NCBI GenBank assembly: GCA_965227145.1
Contig: OZ245730.1
Coordinates: forward strand, 1,364,001 to 1,428,000
Source of the DNA: JACKAQ01 sp965227145
GTDB lineage: Bacteria; Calditrichota; Calditrichia; RBG-13-44-9; J075
Reading direction: 5' to 3'
Length of the DNA stretch: 64,000 nt
Within the stretch, counting starts at the first letter, position 1, and each line of letters opens with the position of its first letter. The notes beneath the pieces were generated by a model. That model did not search any database. It was not told the DNA's origin and worked only from the letters and a program-made list of their open reading frames with translations. Both the position numbers and the translations under genes were made by a program. Below are positions 33,176 to 42,257 of the stretch, piece after piece.

Positions 33176-35296
33176 ATGAACCGTTCCCACAAACCATCTG
33201 CAAATGACGCGCTCACTTTTTGTTCAGCACTGGAAAATTCACCCGACGCGGTATTTTTAATAGATAGCGACAGCAACATTTGTCAGGCGAACGCAACCGC
33301 CTGCCAATGGTTGGGATATTCAAAAACGCAGTTTTTGGCGATGCCAATTGCGGATATCGATCAACAACTTGCCGCAAAAACTTGCCACACCGAAACCGCA
33401 AATGGCAAAATACGGCGATTTGAAACCGTTTTGCAATCGCGCGACGGAACCGCGATTCCGGTTGAAATTACCGCAAAACCGTTTCCGGTGGCGAATGAGC
33501 AATATTGTTGCATTTTCGCCAGGGAAATTTCCCACCGCGAAAAAAGCGTGCTGGCGTTTCAGGAACGTGAGCAAATGTTGCAGGCGATTGTTCAGGCGCT
33601 GCCCGATCTCGTTTTTGTGCTGGACGAAGACGGCACCCATCTGGAAGTGCTCACATCGCAAAAAAAATTGCTGTTTCGCAACATCGATGATATCAGGGGA
33701 CGCCGGTTGCACGAGATTTTTCCGGAGCCGCTGGCGAACAGTTTTTTGGCGCTCGTTCGCCAAACCATCGAATCCGGTGAGCCGGGACTGGTCGAATACA
33801 AATTGCCGATACTCGGCGAAACCCGCTGTTTTGAGGCACGAACGGCGCCCGTTAAACAGAAAATCAACGGGAAAAACTGCATCGTATGGGTTGCGCGCGA
33901 CAATACGGAGCGCAATAAAACCGAACAGGCGTTGGTCGAAAGCGAAGCCAGTTACCGTTTTTTATACAACAACACGCCGGTGATGATGAAAGCGATTAAT
34001 CGCGACAGCGTCATTATCAACGCGAACGAATATTACATCAAAATGCTCGGTTACAAACGGGATGAGGTGATCGGTCACAAATCCACCGGATTTCTAACGG
34101 CAGAATCGCAGCGGAAAATTGCAGAATTATTGCCGCCGGAAGCGCTGCTCAACGGCGATCTGTTGAGCATGGAATGCCAAATGGTTCGCAAAAACGGGGA
34201 GATGATCGATGCCGAAGTTTTCGCTGCCGCTGAATTGGGCAATGATGGCGAAATCAAACAAATCCTCTCATTTTTTGTTGACAGAACCGACCGCAAACGG
34301 GTTGAGGAATTGCAAACCCAAAATATTTATCTGCGCGAAGAATTGAAAAGCGAGCTCAATTTTGGCGAAATTCGCGGTGTTTCGGCAGCGATAAAAAAGG
34401 TGTTCAAAAATATCGAAATGGTTGCAGCAACCGATGCAACGGTGCTGCTGCTCGGCGAAACCGGCACCGGAAAAGAGCTGATAACCCGGGCAATTCACAA
34501 TCTCAGCAATCAAAAAAATGATATGTTGATAAAAGTGAACTGCGGTGCGCTGCCGGCCGGACTTGTGGAAAGCGAGTTGTTCGGGCACGAAAAAGGCGCG
34601 TTCACTGGCGCTACCGCCCAAAAAAAGGGACGGTTTGAGCTGGCGAACAACGGCACCATTTTTCTCGATGAAGTTGGCGAATTGCCGTTGGATACCCAAA
34701 CCAAATTATTGCGTATCTTGCAGGAGCAGGAGTTTGAGCGGATCGGCGGATCGGAAACCCTGAAAGTAAATGTCCGGGTGATTGCCGCAACCAATCGCGA
34801 TCTGGAAGACGCGGTGAAAAATGGAACATTTCGGGCGGATTTATTTTACCGGCTCAATATTTTTCCGATCACCGTGCCGCCGCTACGGGAACGCAAAGAA
34901 GATATTCCGTTGCTGGCACACTATTTTCTCGAAAAATTTGCCGGACGAATGGGCAAAAAAATTGAGCGGATCAATCCCGATGCTGTGGAAAAACTGAATC
35001 GCTGGATGTGGCCGGGCAATGTGCGGGAGTTAGCCAATATTCTGGAACGCGCGGTAATTTTGTGTCAGGGCAAAGTGTTGCAGAAAGAACACATCAGCGG
35101 ATTGGGGGAAATGGCGGCAGAGCCGGAAACATTCCCCAGCCTCGAAGAAATGGAGCGTCGCCACATCACCGAAGCGCTGAAAAAATCCGGCGGTGTGCTC
35201 GCCGGACCCAACGGCGCCGCCGCGATGCTGAAATTGCATCGCTCAACCCTGTGGGCTCGAATGCAAAAATTGGGCATCAACGCGGCCCAAATATGA
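33176..35296 (+). CDS. Sigma-54-dependent activator with three PAS domains
   Basis: A 706-residue enhancer-binding protein. ATG 33176 follows GGGGAG; the frame extends farther back without an RBS. It has three PAS-type domains (about 15-120, 140-250, 265-385), then an AAA+ domain with Walker A GETGTGKE near 426, the sigma-54 loop GAFTGA near 475, Walker B TIFLDEVGELP near 496, and a Fis-type HTH at the C-terminus. It lies 161 bases after the pectate lyase on the same strand and may control that locus, perhaps through a small-molecule or redox PAS ligand. Confidence 0.92.
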   Translation: MNRSHKPSANDALTFCSALENSPDAVFLIDSDSNICQANATACQWLGYSKTQFLAMPIADIDQQLAAKTCHTETANGKIRRFETVLQSRDGTAIPVEITAKPFPVANEQYCCIFAREISHREKSVLAFQEREQMLQAIVQALPDLVFVLDEDGTHLEVLTSQKKLLFRNIDDIRGRRLHEIFPEPLANSFLALVRQTIESGEPGLVEYKLPILGETRCFEARTAPVKQKINGKNCIVWVARDNTERNKTEQALVESEASYRFLYNNTPVMMKAINRDSVIINANEYYIKMLGYKRDEVIGHKSTGFLTAESQRKIAELLPPEALLNGDLLSMECQMVRKNGEMIDAEVFAAAELGNDGEIKQILSFFVDRTDRKRVEELQTQNIYLREELKSELNFGEIRGVSAAIKKVFKNIEMVAATDATVLLLGETGTGKELITRAIHNLSNQKNDMLIKVNCGALPAGLVESELFGHEKGAFTGATAQKKGRFELANNGTIFLDEVGELPLDTQTKLLRILQEQEFERIGGSETLKVNVRVIAATNRDLEDAVKNGTFRADLFYRLNIFPITVPPLRERKEDIPLLAHYFLEKFAGRMGKKIERINPDAVEKLNRWMWPGNVRELANILERAVILCQGKVLQKEHISGLGEMAAEPETFPSLEEMERRHITEALKKSGGVLAGPNGAAAMLKLHRSTLWARMQKLGINAAQI

Positions 35297-35377
35297 GTAC
35301 GCTGCCAACATTTGGGTACGACCCGCGATTTTCTGCGGATAAAAAACGCTTCTAAAAATTTTCGCAAATTCAATATT

Positions 35378-35420
35378 AACAGCCACCTGGATATGGTTTC
35401 CGGGTGGCTGTTTTGTTTTT
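35378..35420 (+). terminator. Rho-independent terminator after the sigma-54 activator gene
   Basis: The stem AACAGCCACC/GGGTGGCTGTT (one G-T pair) has a 14-base loop, followed by TTGTTTTT. Confidence 0.85.
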
Positions 35421-35510
35421 GGCACGCCATTGGATTAACAGTCGAACAGCAGTTGAGTAAAAAATTGATCGGAGATACACAGAAAGCGACTGTCAACCAA
35501 AGGAAGAATT

Positions 35511-36086
35511 GTGGAAATCGTGAATCAAATATCTGTCAGTATTGATGGCAAAATCGCGCCGCCGGACGGGCGGTTGGATTGGCTGAAACCGTTTTCGTCG
35601 GCAGCCAACACCGAACGTCAGAAAAAATTGCTGGCGACGGTCGATTGCCTGTTGATGGGCAGCCGAACCTATCAGGAATTTCTCGAGAACGGTGAATGGC
35701 CGTTTTCGGGAACGGCTTGCCGGGTATTTTCGCGACGTCCGCAGTTGGTGACAATGCCGAATGTTGCTATCACTGCCAAATCACCGGGAGAGGTGATTTG
35801 CGAGCTGAGCGCACGACATTTCCAACGGGTGTTGATCGCCGGTGGCGGAAAATTGGCGGCCGCGTTTCGTGCCGATGGGCTGATCGACGCATATCAAATT
35901 TCGGTGATTCCGGTAATTCTCGGGGATGGAATTCCGCTATTCGGATCGGATGGTTTTCCCGGATCGCTGCGGCTGATGAATTGCGATATTTTCCCCGGCG
36001 GCGTTGTGCAATTGGATTATTCCGTATCGAAAACGACTGTCGATCGCGAACAGCTGTTGGCTGAAAATATGGAAGATAAATCATGA
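35511..36086 (+). CDS. RibD C-terminal/dihydrofolate reductase-like protein
   Basis: A 191-residue NADPH-binding reductase fold related to RibD-C and DHFR. A GTG start at 35511 follows AGGAAG. It opens NQISVSIDGKIAPPDGRLDW, typical of the family, and carries VDCLLMGSRTYQEF and VLIAGGGKLAAAFRADGLID, where GGG binds the cofactor phosphate. Many stand-alone RibD-C-like proteins have no known substrate, and no other riboflavin genes are near. Reduction of a pterin or flavin precursor is possible but unproven. Confidence 0.85.
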   Translation: MEIVNQISVSIDGKIAPPDGRLDWLKPFSSAANTERQKKLLATVDCLLMGSRTYQEFLENGEWPFSGTACRVFSRRPQLVTMPNVAITAKSPGEVICELSARHFQRVLIAGGGKLAAAFRADGLIDAYQISVIPVILGDGIPLFGSDGFPGSLRLMNCDIFPGGVVQLDYSVSKTTVDREQLLAENMEDKS

Positions 36087-36245
36087 ATAAATGATGATAC
36101 GAAGATTCGCCGAAGACGGCGCAGAGATTTTCAAAATGATCTGAAATAACGCGTAATGTCTGATAAACGATTCTCAAAAAACGGTTTTTCCCAAATGAAA
36201 CAGGGAACCCGTTATTACAAATCACTAAAATGAAAGGTAATTATC

Positions 36246-36749
36246 ATGTCACACTATCAAATGTATAACGATGACGTAACCGCCCAAACGGATGTAAATA
36301 TTGCAGTTGGCGAGTTTTTGTTCAGTGAAACCGTGCACCTCACGGGCATTACGGAATACGGTGTGCGTTGGGACGAGCTGACCAGCGGCGCAATTGCACC
36401 ACCGGCGGAAGGCGCCCGTTTTGACCTCTCGTTTGCGGGAACGCTGGTTGGTCCGCGTATCGAAGGTAAAATTTCCGGAATCGATTATCTGGAGGTTCGG
36501 GCGGACGGGCGTTTTATGCTCAACATACAGGCAACCGTCACCACAGCCGACGGTGAAAACATTGCGTTGCACGAGGACGGTATTTTGGTCCCACCGGCAA
36601 ATCCGGACAGTCCGGCAATCCTCCGGTTGAATCTGAAATTTACCACCGCATCGCCAAAATACAGCTGGCTGAACAAGTTGCATGTTTGGGCGCAGGGTGA
36701 AGTAAATATGAATCTGGGTGAAGTAACCGTAAAAGTTTACGCAGCTTAA
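36246..36749 (+). CDS. DUF3237-like protein
   Basis: A 167-residue protein resembling the DUF3237 beta-barrel family by the segment FAGTLVGPRIEGKISGIDYL and later LEVRADGRFMLNIQATVTT. It has no signal peptide, so it acts in the cytoplasm. The function is unknown; relatives are small lipocalin-like folds sometimes near aromatic metabolism genes. It lies 48 bases before the cupin gene and is probably co-transcribed with it, ending at the terminator after the cupin. Confidence 0.65.
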   Translation: MSHYQMYNDDVTAQTDVNIAVGEFLFSETVHLTGITEYGVRWDELTSGAIAPPAEGARFDLSFAGTLVGPRIEGKISGIDYLEVRADGRFMLNIQATVTTADGENIALHEDGILVPPANPDSPAILRLNLKFTTASPKYSWLNKLHVWAQGEVNMNLGEVTVKVYAA

Positions 36750-36797
36750 AACAGTTGTAAGTAGAATAAAAACAATTATATAAAAAGGAGTATCAAA

Positions 36798-37232
36798 ATG
36801 ATTACTGTCAATTTAAATAAGCTGGAATTAACCGAATTCACCGGGAAAGTATCGCCGAAGCAACATTGCCGGAGCACATTTCCGATGTTGGGTGCGCACG
36901 GTACGCAGTCCTCCGCAACGGTTTACATCGAGCTCGAACCGGGCGACAATCTGGGTGAACACACCGACAGCGCCGAAGAATTACTGCTGATTCTGGATGG
37001 TGAAGTTGAAGTTACGGTCGGTGCTGAAAAAGGAAACGTCGGAAAAGGTGAGCTGGCGTTTGTGCCGGAAATGGTGCCGCACGATCTGCGAAACACCGGC
37101 AAAACCACCGCCAAAGTGCTCGGCTTTTTTGGTGGCGCCAACAACATTGTTGCAACCTTTTCCTCGCCCTGGCAACCGGACGGGATGACCGTTGTGGACA
37201 CTGCCAGAATTTTTGAGCAAGTTAACGGATGA
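36798..37232 (+). CDS. Cupin-domain protein
   Basis: A 144-residue single-domain cupin. Motif 1 is partly degenerate (GEHTDSAEELLLILDGEVEV: one His and Glu retained) and motif 2 is VPEMVPHDLRNTG with one His. It may bind a metal or a sugar or acid ligand; enzymatic activity is uncertain. AAAAAGGAG precedes the ATG. It is paired with the DUF3237-like gene and followed by a terminator. Confidence 0.85.
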   Translation: MITVNLNKLELTEFTGKVSPKQHCRSTFPMLGAHGTQSSATVYIELEPGDNLGEHTDSAEELLLILDGEVEVTVGAEKGNVGKGELAFVPEMVPHDLRNTGKTTAKVLGFFGGANNIVATFSSPWQPDGMTVVDTARIFEQVNG

Positions 37233-37243
37233 TCGAAACCATA

Positions 37244-37295
37244 CAGCACAGCCAAACCGGTGCGATTCGGATTCACCGGTTTGGCGCTGTTTTTG
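37244..37295 (+). terminator. Rho-independent terminator after the cupin gene
   Basis: A long stem (CAGC...AGCCAAACCGGTG with CACCGGTTTGGC-GCTG) has an 11-base loop and is followed by five T. Confidence 0.85.
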
Positions 37296-37427
37296 AATAA
37301 TGCCCACCCAATGAAATTTAGTTTAAGTGTAAAAAAGTTCACTAAAATATTGCGTTTTCTGCGATGAAATATTAACTTTTCCCCGGTGTTTATGTTCAAC
37401 ATTTCAAAATATTCCGGAGGTATTGTT

Positions 37428-37703
37428 ATGTCTATTCTCTCAATTGTCAAATATATTGCCGGTAATTTCGCACAGGGGGATGCGGAAAAGTTGTATCAGT
37501 TTTTGGAATCCGTTAACTATGAAATTGAATCGCTGCGGGTTATTTCAATCGGCGGGGCAAATTCTGAAATGAATGAAATTTATATTACCGCTGCCAGTTG
37601 GCACAGAAAACGATTCGTCAAACGCAGCAACGAAACTGCCGTAATTGAGCAGGTTTCGGATAAACCGGGCTTTCCGTTTTTGATCAACATGATCCCTTTT
37701 TGA
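37428..37703 (+). CDS. Hypothetical protein (91 aa)
   Basis: A 91-residue soluble protein with a strong RBS (GGAGG) ahead of ATG 37428. It starts SILSIVKYIAGNFAQGDAEK and has a central beta segment (SLRVISIGGANSEMNEIYIT). No family is recognised and no partner gene is adjacent. The RBS and typical codon use support it as real. Confidence 0.5.
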   Translation: MSILSIVKYIAGNFAQGDAEKLYQFLESVNYEIESLRVISIGGANSEMNEIYITAASWHRKRFVKRSNETAVIEQVSDKPGFPFLINMIPF

Positions 37704-37731
37704 TAAATTTCCGCCGGAGTGTTATACCTCG

Positions 37732-37751
37732 TTCCAGGCTCCCGCCTGGAA
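37732..37751. repeat. Palindromic dispersed repeat, family C
   Basis: TTCCAGGCTCCCGCCTGGAA, preceded by CTCG. The same element with a different loop is at 55001. It lies in the 37704-38043 gap, which otherwise shows no gene; a second hairpin-like GTGCGAA/TTCGCA stretch follows at about 37763. Confidence 0.65.
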
Positions 37752-38043
37752 TGCCTTTACGCGTGCGAAAATCCGGTTCGCAGATGTGCGAAGCCTGCAA
37801 TGCCTTTGGGTTTAGTGAGTAGGGAACACTTTACCCCCTCGGGGCAAATTTGCGTTCTGCAATTGTTACTGCTCCTTTTTGGTGTTTGCATTTTTTAAAC
37901 ATATTGTTAAAGTATCCATTTTCCATCCATTTTAAGCGCCCGCAATTGACCCATTCACCCATCGCTTCCGTAAATCCGTAAATCACGAAACTTCAGATAT
38001 TGAGCCAGTATAAATATATAAGTGCCAATAAAAAGGAGGATTT

Positions 38044-40017
38044 ATGAGCAACGCGATGAATGTTACCCAAAAGCTGATTCAATCCCACATCGTTTCCGGG
38101 AGGATGATTCCGGGCGAGGAAATCGGGTTAACAATAGAACAGACGCTCACGCAGGATGCCACCGGTACGCTGGTGATGCTGGAACTGGAAGCGATCGGCT
38201 TGTCCAAAGTGCAAACCGAGTTGTCGGTGCAATATGTGGATCACAACCTGCTGCAAACCGATTTCAAAAACGCGGACGACCACGTTTTCCTGTATTCTGC
38301 TGCGCAAAAATTTGGGGTTTGGTATAGCCGTCCGGGCAATGGCGTCAGCCATCCGATCCACATGGAGCGTTTCGGGAAACCCGGCAAAACCATGGTTGGG
38401 TCGGATAGCCACACACCGGCATCCGGCGCGTTGGGCATGCTGGCGCTCGGTTCCGGCGGGCTGGATGTGGCGTTTGTGATGGCCGGCGAGCCGTTGTTTA
38501 TCAAAATGCCCAAAGTGCTCGGCGTGAAGCTCACCGGAAAATTGCCGCCGTGGGTGAGCGCCAAAGATGTCGTTTTGGAAATGCTCCGGCGATACGATGT
38601 CACCGGTTGTCGCGGGATGATCATCGAATATTTCGGTCCGGGATTGGCGGAGCTCAGCGCGATGGATCGCCACGTGATCGCTAATATGGGCACGGAAATG
38701 GGCGCGACAACCACGGTTTTCCCCTCCGACGATGAAATCCGCGATTTTATGAAACGGCAGGAACGGGAAGGGGAGTGGCGCGAATTGCTGCCCGACTCTG
38801 ACGCCGAATACGACTTGCACGATGAAATCAATTTATCCGAACTGGAACCGATGATCGCCTGCCCTAGCAGTCCCGGAAATGTGCTGCCCGTGCGGGAAGT
38901 TGCCGGAAATCCGGTGCATCAGGTGGTGATCGGCTCATCCGCCAATCCCGGCTATCGCGATTTTTGGGTGGTCAGCAAAATTGTGGATGGCAAAACCGTG
39001 CACCCGCAGGTGTCGTTCGATATCAATCCGACTTCGCGGCAGGTGACCGAAAATCTGGCGGATGACGGTGCTTTTGCCCGGTTGATCAAAGCCGGGGCAC
39101 GGTTCCATCAGGCCGGTTGCATGGGCTGCATCGGGATGGGACAGGCGCCCGCCTCCGGAAAAATCAGTCTGCGAACCATGCCGCGCAATTTCCCGGGACG
39201 ATCCGGCACGCTGGACGATCTCGTGTATTTGTGCAGCCCGGAAACCGGCGCCGCGTCCGCGCTTACCGGGGAAATTACCGATCCGCGCGATCTCAAAAAA
39301 TTGATGGGCATTTCGTATCCCGCATTTCAACAGCCCCAAACCGAAAACATCAACCGGAAATTGCTCGTTTCGCCGGCAAAAAACGGTCACGATGTTGAGC
39401 TGGAAAAAGGACCGAATATCAAATCGATTCCCGAACTAAAACAAATGCCGAATGAATTCCAGGCGCCGGTATTGCTGAAGATGGGCGACAATATTTCTAC
39501 AGATGAAATCATGCGTGCCGGTGCGGAAGTGCTGCCGTTTCGCAGCAATATTCCGGAAATCAGCAAATGGGCATTCAGCATCATCGATACAACATTTTAC
39601 GACCGCGCGATGAAAGCGAAAGATGATTTTGGCGGGCATATCGTTGTCGGCGCGGAAAATTATGCGCAAGGATCGAGCCGCGAACACGCCGCGCTGGCGC
39701 CGCGATATCTCGGGCAAATTGCGGTGATCGCCAAAAGTTACGCGCGCATCGGCTGGCAAAATCTGGCGAATTTCGGCATTTTACCCCTCGAATTTGAAAA
39801 CGCGGAAGACTACGAACGCATCCGGCAGGGCGACGAAATTCGCGTTGAACATCTGCGAAACGCCGTTGCCAACGGCGAAATAATCGTGGCGCACAACCGC
39901 ACCCGCGATGAAAACTATTCACTCACGCACAGCCTCAGCAAACGGCAAATCAACATTATGCTCGCCGGTGGCGCGATCAATTATCTCAAATCGCGGCGCA
40001 ATAGTGATAACTATTGA
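38044..40017 (+). CDS. Aconitate hydratase, Aquifex-type
   Basis: A 657-residue TCA-cycle enzyme interconverting citrate and isocitrate through cis-aconitate. A strong RBS (AAAAGGAGGA) precedes ATG 38044. The length and sequence match the roughly 650-residue putative aconitase group (TIGR01342). Visible are SDSHTPASGALGMLALGSGG, the Cys pair AGCMGCIGMGQAP and the swivel-domain motif AQGSSREHAALAPRYLG. The usual first cluster cysteine (GSCTN) reads GSSAN here, so the third iron-sulfur ligand may differ. It is monocistronic. Confidence 0.9.
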   Translation: MSNAMNVTQKLIQSHIVSGRMIPGEEIGLTIEQTLTQDATGTLVMLELEAIGLSKVQTELSVQYVDHNLLQTDFKNADDHVFLYSAAQKFGVWYSRPGNGVSHPIHMERFGKPGKTMVGSDSHTPASGALGMLALGSGGLDVAFVMAGEPLFIKMPKVLGVKLTGKLPPWVSAKDVVLEMLRRYDVTGCRGMIIEYFGPGLAELSAMDRHVIANMGTEMGATTTVFPSDDEIRDFMKRQEREGEWRELLPDSDAEYDLHDEINLSELEPMIACPSSPGNVLPVREVAGNPVHQVVIGSSANPGYRDFWVVSKIVDGKTVHPQVSFDINPTSRQVTENLADDGAFARLIKAGARFHQAGCMGCIGMGQAPASGKISLRTMPRNFPGRSGTLDDLVYLCSPETGAASALTGEITDPRDLKKLMGISYPAFQQPQTENINRKLLVSPAKNGHDVELEKGPNIKSIPELKQMPNEFQAPVLLKMGDNISTDEIMRAGAEVLPFRSNIPEISKWAFSIIDTTFYDRAMKAKDDFGGHIVVGAENYAQGSSREHAALAPRYLGQIAVIAKSYARIGWQNLANFGILPLEFENAEDYERIRQGDEIRVEHLRNAVANGEIIVAHNRTRDENYSLTHSLSKRQINIMLAGGAINYLKSRRNSDNY

Positions 40018-40290
40018 ACCGTGTATTGATCCGGGAAATCTTACCGGAAATCAAGTGTGTTGTTATTGCAGACAAATTCGACCTCACCCCCTCGGTCCGG
40101 TGTTCACCTGGCACACCATTGAACAACAGGTTGATTCTGATAAAATGCTGATCGATGTCTCAAATTTTCTCACGGGTCTATAATCAAAGCATGGCTTTTT
40201 TATGGCTTTACTTTTTACAGCTGAAAAACTAAATTTGAATCGTCTGTGAAAATTTGAACGAAATTAATTTCTAATCCCGGAAAAGGAATA

Positions 40291-40938
40291 ATGAATTCAC
40301 AAACCAAACCCAACCTCGGCGAAGAAATCGCCAACAGCATCACCCACGGCATCGGTGCCGGACTGAGCGTCGCCGGGCTGACTTTGCTGGTGGTATTTGC
40401 CTCAATTTATGGAGATGTCTGGCGGGTGGTCAGCTTCAGCATTTACGGTAGCACGTTGATTTTACTGTATTTAGCATCAACGCTGTATCACAGCTTTCAA
40501 AATCCGCGCGTAAAACGGGTGTTCAAAATTATCGATCACGCCGCGATTTATTTGCTCATCGCCGGCACGTACACACCCATATTATTGGTGAACATGCGCG
40601 GCGCGTGGGGGTGGACGTTATTTGTGGTAATTTGGGGATTGACGCTCGCGGGAATCGTTCTGAAAATATTTTTCATCCACCGGTTCAAAAAGCTGTCAAC
40701 GGTGATTTATGTGTTGATGGGCTGGCTCTGCATTGTCGCGATTAAAGAAATGATCGCAACGATACCGCCGGGCGGATTAGCGTGGCTGATTGCCGGCGGC
40801 ATTACGTACACGCTGGGCGTGATTTTTTATGTGTGGCACAAATTGCCGTATAATCACGCGATTTGGCATTTGTTCGTGTTGGGCGGCAGCATTTGCCACT
40901 TTTTCGCGATTTTGTTTTATGTGCTGCCGATGGAATGA
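40291..40938 (+). CDS. Hemolysin III family (YqfA/PAQR-like) membrane protein
   Basis: A 215-residue seven-helix membrane protein. The first loop reads EEIANSITHGIGAGLSVAGL, and the motifs YLASTLYHSF, DHAAIYLLIAGTYTP and the C-terminal HAIWHLFVLGGSICHFFAI carry the conserved Ser/His/Asp residues that bind zinc in PAQR-type hydrolases. A lipid amidase-like activity is suspected for the superfamily; the bacterial role is unclear. RBS AAAAGGA precedes ATG 40291. Confidence 0.92.
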   Translation: MNSQTKPNLGEEIANSITHGIGAGLSVAGLTLLVVFASIYGDVWRVVSFSIYGSTLILLYLASTLYHSFQNPRVKRVFKIIDHAAIYLLIAGTYTPILLVNMRGAWGWTLFVVIWGLTLAGIVLKIFFIHRFKKLSTVIYVLMGWLCIVAIKEMIATIPPGGLAWLIAGGITYTLGVIFYVWHKLPYNHAIWHLFVLGGSICHFFAILFYVLPME

Positions 40939-40949
40939 TTCGCGGCTAT

Positions 40950-40990
40950 TTTAACCGCAGAGTTCGCAAAGTGCGCGGAGAAAAGCAGTG
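40950..40990. repeat. CGCAGAG-type degenerate repeat
   Basis: TTAACCGCAGAGTTCGCAAA, then GTGCGCGGAG, is an approximate nine- to ten-base periodic repeat (CGCAGAGTT/CGCAAAGTG/CGCGGAGAA) after the hemolysin III gene. Repeats of this kind are widespread in genomes that also carry GxxExxY genes. Confidence 0.4.
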
Positions 40991-41048
40991 GAATTCATAG
41001 GCGTACATTCTTTTGTTTCTGTTACGCGATAAAAAATGTTCAAAAATG

Positions 41049-41077
41049 AAAAGGCGGGTTTAGAACCCGCCTTTTTT
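41049..41077. terminator. Bidirectional terminator
   Basis: The stem AAAAGGCGGGTT/AACCCGCCTTTTTT has a 3-base loop and overlaps the stop codon of the minus-strand FAH gene. It has T-runs on both strands and can end both convergent transcripts. Confidence 0.9.
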
Positions 41078-41921
41078 ATACAAACACCTGCCGTTGCGTT
41101 CCCAATTTTTCGATAGACAACTCCACAACATCCCCTTTTTTGAGATAGCGCGGCGGATCAAATCCCAATCCGACGCCGGGTGGCGTGCCGGTTGAAATAA
41201 TATCACCGGCTTCCAGCAGCATAAATTGCGAGATGTATTTAATGATCTCATTCGGTTTGAAAATCATGGTTTTTGTGCTGCCATCCTGCAACATTTCATT
41301 ATTTACAGATAATCGCATCGCAAGATTCAGCACGTCGGGAATTTCATCTGTGGTGCACAAATACGGCCCGACCGGACTGAATCCCGGGCACGATTTACCT
41401 TTCACCCATTGCCCGGAACGCTCCAGTTGGAAATGCCGTTCGGACAAATCGTTCATCACGCAAAATCCGGCGATGCAATCCGCCGCCGTTTCGACGGACT
41501 CGATTTCGTGGGCATCTTTTTGCAGAACCATCGCCAGCTCCACTTCCCAATCGGTTTTGGAGCTGTTTTTGGGGATTTGAACCGCGTCATACGGTCCGGA
41601 GAGTGTGTTCGCAGCTTTCATGAACAGCACCGGCTCCTCCGGAATCGCCATTTTTGCCTCTTTTGCGTGATCGGAAAAATTCAGTCCGACGCATAAAATC
41701 ATCCCCGGGCGGGCGACACATGCGCCCCAGCGTTCACCGGTATCCACTACCGGCAATCCATCGAGATTGCGTTCGATCAAATTCGACAATTTCTCCAAAC
41801 CGTTATTTATAAAGAAATTACGATTCCAGTCATCAAAATATGCGGCGCAATCCCGCCGCTCACTGCCGATGAGTACACCGGGTTTTTCCGAACCTTTTTC
41901 ACCGAAACGAATCAATTTCAT
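41076..41921 (-). CDS. Fumarylacetoacetate hydrolase family protein (diketo-deoxy sugar acid hydrolase candidate)
   Basis: A 281-residue FAH-fold hydrolase. ATG 41921 has GGAAAG upstream; the frame runs on to 42254 only by crossing a dispersed repeat. It carries CVGLNFSDHAKEA, WEVELAMVL (metal-binding Glu), GFCVMNDLSERHFQ and STGTPPGVGLGFDPPRYLKKGD, close in pattern to ureidoglycolate lyase-like and 2,4-diketo-3-deoxy-L-fuconate/rhamnonate hydrolases. A divergent SDR lies 336 bases away; together they match the last two steps of non-phosphorylative fucose or rhamnose breakdown. That assignment is inference. Confidence 0.85.
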   Translation of the reverse strand: MKLIRFGEKGSEKPGVLIGSERRDCAAYFDDWNRNFFINNGLEKLSNLIERNLDGLPVVDTGERWGACVARPGMILCVGLNFSDHAKEAKMAIPEEPVLFMKAANTLSGPYDAVQIPKNSSKTDWEVELAMVLQKDAHEIESVETAADCIAGFCVMNDLSERHFQLERSGQWVKGKSCPGFSPVGPYLCTTDEIPDVLNLAMRLSVNNEMLQDGSTKTMIFKPNEIIKYISQFMLLEAGDIISTGTPPGVGLGFDPPRYLKKGDVVELSIEKLGTQRQVFV

Positions 41922-42030
41922 GGTATCTTTCCATTGTTTTTGTGTAAAATGGCTGATGTTTTTTGACAGGATTACAGGATATACAGGATTTTTTAAGTTA
42001 TAGAAATCGGCGAATGTTGTGCTTTTATCG

Positions 42031-42102
42031 GGAGATTCCTGCATTCGCAGGAATGACACCCCTATGTTGATGCTGTCACCCCCTGCGAATGCAGGAGTCT
42101 CC
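42031..42102. repeat. Palindromic dispersed repeat, family B
   Basis: The left arm GGAGATTCCTGCATTCGCAG...GTGAC-type and the right arm CTGCGAATGCAGGAGTCTCC flank an 18-base spacer. It sits between the divergent FAH and SDR genes (gap 41922-42257). Confidence 0.75.
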
Positions 42103-42257
42103 TGACATTTTTCACAGTTTAAATTCAACTCGTAATTCGCATTTTCAAGAATCAGGTTCATCCTGGAATCCTGTCCAAAAAAAATTACAACTGTTTGAAA
42201 ATAACTGGAAGTTGAGTAATTAAACAAGGTTGAATTTTTCAAAAAACGGAGCAAAAT

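Noticed and set aside
39908..40183. 91-residue plus-strand frame at the end of the aconitase gene
   Set aside because: It starts inside the aconitase gene in another frame, has no RBS, and its composition does not look like a protein family I know.
41922..42254. N-terminal extension of the FAH hydrolase
   Set aside because: The extra residues encode the family B palindrome and match no part of the family; ATG 41921 aligns with family N-termini.
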